Assembly: GCA_006937955.1 (NCBI GenBank)
Contig: SSNP01000001.1
Span: 1,059,551-1,123,550, forward strand
DNA length: 64,000 nucleotides
Reading direction: 5' to 3'
From: Pachypanchax playfairii
Taxonomy: Eukaryota > Chordata > Actinopteri > Cyprinodontiformes > Aplocheilidae
Shown: positions 11,441 through 28,073 of the stretch, in pieces
Numbering within the stretch: position 1 is the first letter of the stretch
Layout: each line of letters opens with the position of its first letter
Program-made: the position numbers and the translations under genes
Notes under the pieces: generated by a model
What the model saw: the letters and a program-made list of their open reading frames with translations, nothing else
What the model was told of the DNA's origin: nothing
The model's database searches: none

Positions 11441-14400
11441 ATGTCCTTTAAATGGAATAGCCGCGGATTACCATTTTTACCTGGATACACGTTTCGGGAT
11501 GTGACGGTAAGAGTCCAGCTAAAGCTAGTTAGCTAAACAGAAAAGTTTATGTATAAACGTTTTTTAAAAGCTGATTTAAAGTAACTCAAAACTAAAAAAA
11601 GTAATAGTTATAACTTTAACTTAAATGATTAAAAGTTTAGAGAACATTTAACTGACAGAAATATTTATTTGTTTGTTTTACTTTTATTTGGATGTTGATT
11701 TTTTTATCATATTGCAAAGTGGATTGATTGGTAAATTGTAGAATGATAATGAACACGCCATTACTTCCAGAAAAACTTTAGATACAATTCAACAATTTTA
11801 AAAGTGCAATTTTACATTTATCATTATGAAATAGCAAGAAATGTGATGATTTTACTACCTTTCTTACATAATGCTCATAAAAAATTAGAAACAGGAAACT
11901 ATTAATGAATGAATGTAACACAGAATAAAAAACTTTCACATATGATCAGATAATACCTCTTTCCTGGGTAAGTAGACTGAACTCAAATTCTAATCTGCTC
12001 AAATTGGTCCATAAAATCTCAAACGTTTTACGTTGTGGATAGTCCAGTCAGGATTATCCGCCTTGATTTCAGTGCAGACGTAAAAAAAACCATTCCCTGA
12101 GATTATGTGGAAATGCACTAGTGTGATTAACATGTGTATTTAGGAGAAATAATAGTGCAAAATTGTTCTTATATCAGCAAGACCAGCTTGTTCTCAAGCT
12201 ATAACAGCAGGATTCTGTAATCTGTGGTCTAAACCAGTTTATGTGTTGCATGAACATTTTAGTCAAGTCTTAAAGAATGAAACATTTCGTGTGCTTCTTT
12301 TCATATATTGCATTTATTTTTTCCTTTGTGTTGCAGAAGTCAGCCTTTCACCGGCCTCAGACTCTGACCTATAGGAATGGCTACGCTCTGCCTCGTCGTC
12401 CTTCCGCGGGCATCGGCCAGGAGCCTCTTCCAGCAGATCAGATGTCTCAACAGGAGATCACTGAGGTGTCCTTTGACATACCAGAAATTACCCATAGCCC
12501 TCTTGACCACACTATATATGAAGAATTCATCCCAGCTCATGTGGTGCTTGACAAAAAGGTAGCACCAAGAAAATAAAATACTAATAAAAAAGATTATTTA
12601 TCCACTAACGTGTTTTCCACCATCTGATTGTCCTGCAGATACTTCGCTTCTATGCTTACTTCATGGAGGAGCCCCTGTTTTCTGAGGAGGAAGAGTGTCG
12701 TGTACGCCACGTGGTCATTTACTACTACCTCGAGGATGACAGCATGTGCATCATTGAGCCCACGGTGGAGAACTCTGGGCTAATACAGGGGAAGCGTCTC
12801 AAACGCCAGCGCCTGCCAAAGAATGAGCGTGGAGAGCATTACCAGTGGAAAGACCTCAACATCGGTATAGACCTGGAAGTGTACGGAGTCAAATACCGCG
12901 TCACTCACTGCGATGCCTTCACAAAGGTACATCACTCACCTGTATGATCTCTCTCTGTCTGTTACCATTCTCCTTCCTGCACTCAAATGCCACATGTTGT
13001 GTTTGGATCTTCTTCTCATGTGTTGAACAGGATTTCATGGAAAGTGAGGGAATAGTTCTGAATGACCCGGAGCCGATGCCAGAGGATCCTTACATCAAAC
13101 ATCGTCAAATTCCACAACCAACCTACATTACTCCGTCCACATTTGACACAACATACCGGTTTCTCACCATGGACCGCAAGGTAAACTCATGGAGCTAGCA
13201 TAAAACATCTTGACACCTCTACAGTATTACCATGTGTGGAGGACAGTTAGGTCACGTTATGTTGGAAGGAATTAGCTGTAAACGTTCTGTGTTTTTGATC
13301 AGGTTCTGCGTTTTTATGCTCTTTGGGATACTGACTCTCTGCACGGAGACACCAGGCGTGTCATCATCCATTATTACCTGATGGATGACACTGTGGATAT
13401 CAAAGAGGTCCACAAACCCAACAGTGGTTTGGATTATGCCCCTGTTTTACTGCACAGACAAAAGATACCCAAGAAGCTCAAATCAGGTAAGATGCAACGT
13501 CACAGAGAAATTTTCTTTCATTTGATTGAGTTTTACTATTAGTTCTGCACAAAAAAGCTTATTTTAGAACTGATATATCCCTAAAAAATATGTATTGAAT
13601 TTTTTTGCCAGATAACATAACTCACCTTCAGAAATGTAACATCTTATTTGTTTGTTTTTTTTTTATAAGAAAATTTCCCCAGCTGTTTTCTGGAAGTCAC
13701 CAATAATGATGTGGATGAGTACTTCTCCCCCAAAGATTTTCAGCTGGGTCAAACCATTAGTCTTATGAGCCATCGCTTCTTGTTGTATGACTGTGACAAC
13801 TTCACTAAAGAATATTACCAGGCGAACCACCCGGACATGGAGATGAAATCCATCGAGAAACCAGAGAAGGAGGATCCGCCTCAGAAGAGGGTCAGAATCT
13901 GCACTTTGATGTTTCATAGAGTCAAAATCAGTTAAATTGCTTTGTGATTCTTATTGTTCCTGTTGTCCGAATCCACAGGAGTTTCCACCCTACAATGGAT
14001 TCGGTTCGCTTGAAGACTCTCTCCAGAACTGTTTGTCTCTGATTCCCAAACCTCCTAAAAAGAATGTGCTGAAGACGTTAGATAACAATCTCAAAGTGTT
14101 GCGCTACAAGGCTCAGCTGGTGAGAAAATCTCCCTCTGACAGTGTTTTTTACTGCTGGACTCAAATCCAATCAATATTAGAAACCAGGTGTTGCTTTCGA
14201 ATAGACTTTTCAAGTTTTTAGAAACAAATTAAAATAAACCTAAATACACTTTTTATCCGTTTCATCCCAGGTCTCAACAGATCCCAAAGATGAATGCAGA
14301 CGTTTTGTACTGTCCTATTACCTGTCCAATGACATGATCAGCATTTTTGAGAAGCCCACTCGCAACTCGGGTTTCATTGGTGGGAAATTCCTGGAGAAGA

Positions 14401-14812
14401 CCTGCGTTCCCAAGCCAGGCTCGACAGTGGAACATCCACTTTTCTACTCACCAGCAGACCTTGCTATTGGAGCCACTATTCAGGGTAACAGTTCATCTTA
14501 GTTTGTTTATTCTATTATGAGTCACAATCACTCAGTGGACATTTATTGTTAACTAGTGCGCAGATGCACACTGAAATCTTCCCCAAATCGATTCCTAAAT
14601 AAAATATAAAAGCTCCATTTTCCATTCTAGTTTTCGGCCATCACTTCGTGCTGACCGACGCCGACCAATACGTGCTTAAATACTTGGAGTCCATTTCGAG
14701 CCAGATACCTTCACAAACACTGGAGTCTTTCAGACAGAAGTTCGGAGTGAGGATGGCAGAAAACCAGCCCAATGACCAAAACGGTAACCAGCAAAATTCA
14801 TTTACTGTCTAA
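11441..14812 (+). CDS. efhc1: EFHC1 (myoclonin-1), DM10-domain axonemal protein
   Basis: EFHC1 is a microtubule-associated protein of motile cilia and the spindle; human variants have been linked to juvenile myoclonic epilepsy. Nine exons keep one frame: 11441-11506, 12337-12558, 12639-12926, 13031-13180, 13303-13486, 13670-13890, 13979-14119, 14271-14484, 14631-14812 (555 aa). Three DM10 domains lie at about residues 88-195, 232-350 and 412-515; each has the (V/I)LR(F/Y) entry and a YDCD- or TDAD-like exit. The linker PPYNGFG (380-386) is a family hallmark. The N-terminal LPFLPG and AFHRPQTL motifs favour EFHC1 over EFHC2. Human EFHC1 is 640 aa with an EF-hand after the third DM10; here the frame stops soon after it. 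A possible donor at 14783/14784 leads only to early stops in the downstream acceptors I tried. Confidence 0.93.
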
Positions 14813-15826
14813 CAGTCAGTTACAAGCCTCTGGCAGCAGGTGGCGCCCTTTACAAAGAAACAGATCTATAATACTGGACTGTTTTTTCACCAGGTGAAGA
14901 AACATCTGCATGAGAACGGAAAACCTGGAATTTTTGTAACTTTGCGTCTCGAATCTGGTGCATTAAATTCCGCAACGACAAAAAGGACGAAAATAAACCT
15001 TGTTCAATTCAAAACACTTTGGTGAAATCTATTAATAAGCAAATTATTAATTATTGCTGTTGATTTCATTGATTATATGTTAGCATTAAGCTAACAATAG
15101 ATTCTTCCTGATTATATTCAGCTGTTTAGAATTTACTGGAATAGTCTTTATCATTTCATCACATCTGACGGAGACAAAGAATCTTCACTACACCAGATAA
15201 TTCCACAACCCGTTTCAGAAAGTTGTATTATTTAATAAAGTAATTAACAAAAGAAAAACAACAACAAAAACATGGAATCGCACGCTGTAATATCCCAAAA
15301 ATACATACTTTAGCTAATCTGTTAAGTGACCAGTGAGACATGAATAACTCAGTTAGTTCATATCATCAGTAACGCTGTTCTGGTCCAGTGGATCAGAATG
15401 GAAAACAAGCAAAGCCGGCTCAATAACTGCTGTAATACTACTTCTGTTTGAGAATCGGAATCAACACATTCAAGACGGACCCATACATAAACGTGTGCCG
15501 CACGCCGTGATCACTTCACCTTCTAATGATTCGCCATTCTACAGTGTCCCTTAGGGGTGTGATGATCTCAGGCGGAGAGGATGTAGGAAATAAAAAATAC
15601 TGATACAATAAGAAGAGTAAAATGTCCGTTGGGCTCAAAAGGATTTCCTCAGATTTCATTTTCCAGCATTCAAGCTCAAGTCTGAAGCAACTGAGCCCTG
15701 TGACATCACGGGACCTTCCCAGCCAAACATCTTGGAGACTCGCGGTCGCCACAGCTTCACCGTCGAGCTGATGAGAAACTTCAGTCGAGGCTAAAGCCAC
15801 CGCCGGGGTCGGTTAGAGTGCCGTGT
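14813..15826. other. convergent 3' regions of efhc1 and tram2
   Basis: This is the tail-to-tail interval. An AATAAA for efhc1 lies at 14992-14997. The rest should be the tram2 3' untranslated region read leftwards. I found no exon with EF-hand character here on the plus strand. Confidence 0.6.
14833..14846 (+). promoter_or_regulatory. CTCF-like motif after the efhc1 stop
   Basis: GCAGCAGGTGGCGC differs from the CTCF core only at the first base. It lies 21 bp past the efhc1 stop, between the convergent genes efhc1 and tram2. Confidence 0.4.
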
Positions 15827-21449
<5,623 letters not shown>

Positions 21450-21523
21450 GTCAACTCAGTGATTTTAATAATCTGATCTTTTTTCTCTCTACGAAGTTCA
21501 GGAGTTAACTTTGTCGGGGGTCT

Positions 21524-21533
21524 GCGCATGCGC
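21524..21533. promoter_or_regulatory. NRF1-type palindrome in tram2 promoter
   Basis: GCGCATGCGC is the NRF1 recognition core. It lies about 75 bp upstream of the tram2 ATG (minus-strand gene) in the local CpG-rich segment, a usual place for NRF1 in housekeeping promoters. Confidence 0.55.
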
Positions 21534-22584
21534 GTTGTCTTAAAGGGCGAGTGCCATAAATACTTTTAACGTTTCCGTCTGTCCGGAGCAATTTACTATT
21601 CTACACTTCTATCATAGTAGGAGTATTTCAACTTGAATATTTAAAGCCGGTTTTACCTCATTTAAATAAGCAGTTTAGTTTTGATTTTAAAACATACACA
21701 CATTAGTTTCACTCACCCAAAAAAGGCTGTTTATTGCTTATTTCAAGCCACCAGTGGCTGCAATTCACAGTTCAAATATCACATAGGCAGTCACTTGGCT
21801 GTACCATCCAAACAGCACCATTTCATTTTTTTGTGTTTACATCTTTTTCAGAACAGTTTTGAGCAAAAGTTCAATTCTTCAAATTACAATCATTCAATCA
21901 TCAGCAGATAAAAGAAAAGATCCATAACTACACACACATATGTACATGTATGTGTATATTTTGTGTACCTTTAGACATTTAAAAGGTTTTAAAATCAGCG
22001 CCTGAGACAGTGTTTCTTTTCTAACAGAGAAGATTTTTTATAAGCTCTTTAGCAATGAAATATTCAACGTGGAGAAAAAAAAATGAGTTAAAACGTCACA
22101 GTTTTCCTAAGATGAAACACTACCACTGCTTCAAGCAATGCCAGTCAACACCGTACAAGAAATACAGCTTATTAATATCAGGGATGTATTTTTACTTAGT
22201 AGTTAAAAACGATCAATAAATACATAAAAACTCACAGCATCACAGCAATAAAAATATGATACAGAAGATACTTGTGCTTTTAAAAAAGCCAAAACTCTCT
22301 GGCTTAGACTGAGATGCTTCCAGAGGTCCGACACTCCAGCTGTCGTTCGTTCTGGGAATAGAATAAATTCCCTGATGAGAAATGAATGCCATCGTGACGA
22401 TACAAAAACACAACAAGCCGTTTCAGTTGTTTGAGATTAGAAAGCTGCAGGATGTTTGAACAACTTGCACATCTTTTAGTATGTAGTTACTGTGTGGCAG
22501 AATCTGTTATGGTTTGTTGCACAACAGAATTTCAAATTAAAAGACTTTGGAAGTTCATCGCTGCCAAAGAAAATGGCATAAATA

Positions 22585-22590
22585 TTTATT
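22585..22590 (-). promoter_or_regulatory. polyadenylation signal of xkr5
   Basis: AATAAA on the minus strand, about 235 bp after the xkr5 stop. A more distal copy near 21729 could give a longer tail. Confidence 0.5.
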
Positions 22591-22823
22591 GAAAGTCTGA
22601 CTGAAGGTAAGTCTCAACACACTTGTTATAAATTAGCAGTTGAATTTTCTTGTTAATATCCAGTGGTTATAATTCCAGATATTACCTCAGTGTGACGATG
22701 GTTTCTGGTTTGAATAAAGTATGTGTTGTTAAAGTGAATCCAGAGTTTTGGGGATTCGGTATGACACGGTATGAGCAGCAGGTCATACAGCTGGCGTGTT
22801 CTCCGTTATGTTTGCTGACTCTG

Positions 22824-25800
22824 CTAGAAGTTATCACCTTTATCTCTGCGGGACATTATGAGCTGCCTCCTTGGACCTGTGAGATGGGGGGCATTGGAGG
22901 GAGAATCCGACACTCCAGAGTCCAGTTTAGGAGTGGAAATGCAGCGTGGTCCTACTCGACCCATGAGTCCACGCACATCCCTGTGAAGGGCTGGATCACT
23001 GGGCATGGAGTTGAGCCGAACCCCCTGTTCCAGACTCCCGATGTCCCGGTCCAGACGGGGGTTACTGGCACTGCTGGGTGACTGTGGATCAGCGCTGAAG
23101 TATAAGGTGGAACTTGATTCTGTTGGACAGAAATAAGGTTCTGGACTGTCTCCAAAAACAGACTTACCCTCGGGGGAGCTGCGTTTAAAGTCGGAAGCAG
23201 GTGACTCCATCGGGCTCTCCATCTCTAGACTGTCATCTTCTTCTTCGGGTTGTTCGGTCGACGTGGGCTCGCTTAAACTCTGGAACTCGTCTTTGCAGTC
23301 GGAGAGCGGTGCCACGCCCTTCCCCTGGGACTCAGAGGTGGAGACACCCTCGCAGCTGCCTGCAGCTGTATAAGTGATGCCCTCGTTACTTTTAAACTCT
23401 TGGTTGTACTCCTCCATGTCCAGCATAGCAGCTGGTCCCCCAGCTCCATATGCCCTGTTGATTTTATTCAAATCTCCAGTTTTAAGGGCCAAGCGAATCA
23501 AGAGCCAGTGATGGTGGAAGCAAGGACACGAGTTGTTGGAGTGGCCTCCGCAGTCTCCAGGGTGCTCCAACAGAGAACCAGCCACACCAGAGAGAGAGAA
23601 GCTGCCGTGGTTTTGAATGGAAGAAGCCGGCAGGCTTTTATCCCCAAGAGAGAAGGAGGACTCGCCTTGCTCGATGCACGTGCTGCCCATGTGGTGGCGG
23701 TCTGTACCATGAGAGATCTCTGTGGACTTGGGATGGAGGAACCGGTAGTACAGGACAAGAGAAGTGGCCCCTGGAAAGCACAAGGACAGAATATTACATT
23801 TAATAATAATAAAAAAAAGTTTACTTTGGTTGGAGCCCTTAAAGGGCCTTTAATACTCACATAACAACAACACATTAAATTGTGTGTCCTTTTGAACCTC
23901 TCCTGTGGAGTTTTGTGATTCAGATTCCACAGAAATGATTAGACATTCCAACACTAGTGTAATTATTCTAAGAATCAGACCAGTTTCTACTTTGGTATAG
24001 ATCCTGTGGTCAGAATGACTCACCAAGGAGAAAACTACACAGCACAGAGGTGGGAAGGGTCATACTGTCCCATGATGCTTCACTCAGGAAGTCAGAGGCT
24101 GCCAGTAGCAGAGTGGTATTCTCGACTAGCATGAACTAAAGTCAGAGAGAAGGTCACACCATCAATCATCTGTAGAGAGCCTTACATCACTGCAAGCTGA
24201 GGACAAAGAGGTGAGGATGACGGTGCAAAATTTTTGCTTGTGTATCTCTGTGTGTGCTTGACGCGATGCAATGAGATCAGCAGTGCATCGCATGCAAATG
24301 AATTTTCTGAAAATATGAACAATTTGACGTGAGTTTGAAGGGAAATCTTACTGCATAGAAGCTAGCCATGTGAAAACGTGAAGGTCCATCTTTGACGTTA
24401 ATGAACAGGAAGACATGGATGAGGCCCAGGACGCCATTAAAGGCGCGCCAGCACCAGTGACCGGTGCAAATGTCGGGTTGCTGTGATACCAGCCAGAAGG
24501 AGGCCGTGAGCCAGTGAAAACCTGGAGGTCAATGGAAAAAATAGACTGCAAGGTGCAATCGAATATCCACAGCTGGATGAAAAGGACATACTGCAGCATT
24601 CTGAAGGACGATTACACAACTCCTTCAATAAATGTAATACAAGATTTCAATTTTAAAAGAATATTCTTTTAATTAAATCGTGAAATCTCAATCTCATGTA
24701 CCCAGACTATCATTTAACAAGTATGTTGCTAGTTTAAAACCATTTCTTAGAAAATGAAAAGCACTTAAATATCTCCATGCTCACCTGCTACTCCACAGAC
24801 CCACCAGTTAAAGACTCTGGCGAAAAACATGAGGCAGGTCACTCTGGCCCCCAGCATGCCCACTCTCCAGACCAGCTGGCACAGCAGGGCTGCTGGAGGC
24901 ATGGCCAAGTGACCCGGTCGTATCAGACAGCAGGCTCGGCTGTACAGCACCAGGGCCCAGGAAATAGACAGCACACATAAACCACAGCAATAAGCCACTG
25001 AAGGTAAAACAGAGACAAAACGTTTCAAAACACTCTATATCCACTTCAAACACTATTTAAATATTCCATGTGTCCAGAATGACAGGTTTACCAGGTGAAT
25101 TGATGCCCACATCGGTAGACACGACGATATAAGCCTGCAGCAGGCTCTGAGGAAGTGTAAGGATAAGAGCCTCCAGTAGCCAAAGGGCTGCAACATCTGC
25201 CTGCTGCATGACGGAAACTCCAAGCTCTGCCACTGAGCCTTGCACGCGCAAAACACACCTCATGCAGTCCCATAACCTGCCACAAGAGGGAGCCACAGAC
25301 AAACACCTGAGCAGGAGTAAACTCATTAAAACTTTAATGACAAAATGATGTAAAAATAATTGTTCCTGTTAATCTGTTTATTTCCAGTTAATGCTCAGCA
25401 GATTTAATTCATTTCTCATGTATCTATCTGGAATCACAAGGATCACACCTTTTGAAGATGCCCAGATGTAGTATGTGTATAACGGAGAGGTAGCAGCGCC
25501 TGTCATCACCGTCATCATAGTACCATTTCACACTCAGCAGCTGAACTGCTGTCCCCGGAAGGAAGAGGCCAAGTGTAAACGCCGCCCACTGCGTCTCTTC
25601 ATTCCAAAGGTAAAATCCTATACAGTAGATCACTGTGATGTGCACATAAAACAGCAAACAAGCAGGAGTTAAATATATTATTAACAGACAGTAAATAAAG
25701 TAATGATTTTAAAGCTTGTGCTTACGTGAGGATGTTGCATATGCTGAAATCCTTCAAAGTAAATAGATCCTGAAGTGATTTTAGTCTTAACTTAATAGAC

Positions 25801-26553
25801 AGTTGTCCAAATGAAACAACTTTCAAATGTTTGTACAATAACAGAGACAGAAGCATGAAATTACTGCCAATAACCTTAAAAAGTGGGACGTCCAAGCTGC
25901 AGCAGAGTATTTTTACCTTCAGGGAACTGAAGACTTTGTACACACCCTGACCTTGTCCCATTGATTTGCTTATTGGTGGAGACTGTGCTGCACAAACCAC
26001 ACTGCCATATTTGAATACTTCAACATTACTAACCATATTCTAATACTGATTTTAATCACGAGAGGACGAGAAATCCAAAAACGTGATTATTATTCACACA
26101 GGTAACAATTGTTAATTATCTGTAATAGTTTTGGCTGTTATGAGAACCTGATAGAGGACACCTGGGGGTCTAGGGTCTAGCTTAAGCAGTACTGAAGTTA
26201 CAGTATCTGTCCTTCCAAAAACAGCAAGGGTTTCTTTTCCCTTGTAATGGCTGTGTAATTAGCATCCCCATCACCCCCAAATTCAAACCATTATAAGACA
26301 AGGCAACAACCTTTAACATTAAGAATTGCTAATATTTTTTTACTATGATTTTAAAATATTTTTTTATCATCCAGCCAGTAAGCTAGCTTCCCGCCGCAGC
26401 GCGAGCCCACTTACGAGCGCTCCGTTCGGCCACGATAACAAGCCCCGACACGCCGAGAAGAGCCGCCTGGCACCAGGCTATCCAGCAGCCGCTCCGCCGC
26501 CAGGCCGCCGACGGCATCCTGCGGGCCAGAGCTCCGGGAGCAGCGTTCATCAT
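22824..26553 (-). CDS. xkr5: XKR5, XK-related membrane protein
   Basis: XKR5 belongs to the XK family of polytopic plasma-membrane proteins, which includes the XKR8/XKR4/XKR9 scramblases; XKR5 itself has no firmly assigned activity. Minus-strand exons in transcript order: 26415-26553, 25449-25632, 25092-25276, 24785-24997, 24352-24521, 24024-24135, 22824-23770. All phases agree, giving about 649 aa (human 686). Family features include VAERSA in the first helix, LLEALILTLPQSLLQAY, a PGHLAMP motif, W(R)VGMLGARV, and the STEI motif that ends the membrane core. The single last exon holds a 315-codon Ser/Glu-rich cytosolic tail containing HHHWLLIRLALKTGD and SSTLYFSA, both shared with human XKR5. 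The start is uncertain: in-frame ATGs lie at 26622, 26553, 26550 and 26517. I chose 26553 because it has A at -3. Confidence 0.88.
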
Positions 26554-26679
26554 GCTGCGGATAGGCGGCGGGAGCGTGAAATAACCGGTGACATGATCCC
26601 GGGCATCTTCCTCCGGGTACATCCGCTCCCTTCCTCTTCTTCTTCTCCTCCCGCTGCGCCCCCACCATCCCTGTCAAAC

Positions 26680-26691
26680 CACGTGACGTCA
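26680..26691. promoter_or_regulatory. E-box/CRE composite upstream of xkr5
   Basis: CACGTGACGTCA joins an E-box (CACGTG) and a full CRE (TGACGTCA), overlapping by two bases. It lies about 130 bp upstream of the chosen xkr5 start in a GC-rich stretch (about 26390-26700), so it is a likely promoter element for USF- or CREB/ATF-type factors. Confidence 0.5.
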
Positions 26692-28073
26692 GCGGGTAGT
26701 TTAAAGGTGCATGGTGTGGTAACTGTAACTGTACAGAGCTCATCTGTCCTCCACCGTGGAAATCATCTCATCTTTCTTTTTTTTCTTTCTATCTTTTATT
26801 TCATTGCATTAATTAAGTACCTGTCTAATTATCTGTCTGAATTTCCACCCACTTCCGTTTTCTAAAACAGCTTTTCTGTTATTTTTTCATTAATGGCATT
26901 AAAAGGAAAGACCTAAGAGCATCTGGTTGGCCCTGTGTGACCTGATCTGCAGTGTATCACCTGCATGTTCTGTACAAATTAACGGATGGACACTGTGAAC
27001 CTTTTGCCACTTGACACCGTTTTAGGTTGTAACTGAGAGGATAGACTTCAGCATATACAGTTACTCTCCATTTCCAGCCCTTTGAAACATTGAGATGGGG
27101 TATTTTTCGCTTGGCTTATGCTGCATTAAGAAATTTGTTGAATTCAACTTGGTTTTAAAGAACTCAGTGTTTTTAAAACAATAAGAAAGGATACATAGGA
27201 TAGAAAAGGAGACCAATTCCTGTAGATTCAAAGTTATTTTGTGTGGTAAGCTGTAGGATTTTGTACATGTATTTGTCATATTCAAAATTTGTTTTACAGT
27301 AAAATGTACAGAAATTGATGAAATCCCCAATATTTAGTGGGTTTAGTGAAATTGTCCATCCTGTAGCTAAATCACATTGACAGTCACTGTCATCTGTTTG
27401 TTGGCGAACTGTCTGGCACCTGATTAATATGGAAACTGCTTTTCAATATAATTCACTGCATGACTGTGCTGAGGGTAAAGATACTTTTCTAGTGCAGTTT
27501 TTTTTTTCTTTCAAGGTAGTAGTGGTACGTATCCCGAGGCATACAACTCATAACAGGATGTTTATCTGTATCACCAACTTCCCACATCGGTCGAGTGCAC
27601 TCTTATAGGGGTAAGCTTCTATGCCATGCAAGAACAACTGAGGTTTCCTCTGTGTCGTCACTTCAGCATTTTACCTACTGACACATACACAGTCATGCAC
27701 GTACAGGCATTGTTACTTTTAATCAGGCGACAAAACTACGGAACCATACAAAAACAGTCTCACACTGTGAAAACCACGGTTTTTATGCACAATCACTTTT
27801 TACATAAAAATGTTCAAGAGATACAAACTAGATCACAGAAAATGTAATAACACGTATTAAGATTAGCCACTGAATAAATTAAGGATGTAGGCATGTTATC
27901 GGTTGAGTCACTTTTCCCAGGTCACCCTGTCAACGTCTTGACTCTTCATAAAAAATCCCTGTAGAGTATATAGGCAATCCGTGATTGAGATAAGGCTTTA
28001 CTTCAAATAGGGCAGTGACGGACAGATGCTGAGTTGGCTCTAAGGATTATTTGGTTGGATTAGCAGGTCACTC
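26692..28073. other. xkr5 upstream region and prdm1 3' untranslated region
   Basis: The left part is the xkr5 upstream region. The right part lies downstream of the prdm1 stop (28074) on the same strand and is AT-rich, as expected for its 3' untranslated region. I see no coding exon or structured RNA. Confidence 0.5.

Larger units (their letters stand above)
21450..22823. other. tram2 promoter and xkr5 3' region
   Basis: The left end (21450-21600) is the tram2 upstream region with the NRF1-like palindrome. The rest is AT-rich and should include the xkr5 3' untranslated region, since xkr5 stops at 22824. Minus-strand AATAAA signals lie at 22585-22590 and near 21729-21734. No other gene is seen. 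Confidence 0.55.

Noticed and set aside
14840..15025. 61-codon frame after efhc1 as its missing C-terminus
   Set aside because: It has no EF-hand loop. Splicing from 14783 to the acceptor at 14893 gives a stop within seven codons.
22650..23875. Plus-strand frames of 143 and 154 codons and a minus-strand frame of 125 codons
   Set aside because: They are shadows of the long last exon of xkr5 (22824-23770).
25271..25290. CTCF-like string near the xkr5 exon 3 acceptor
   Set aside because: It lacks the key C in the GGGCG part of the core, so the match is too weak.
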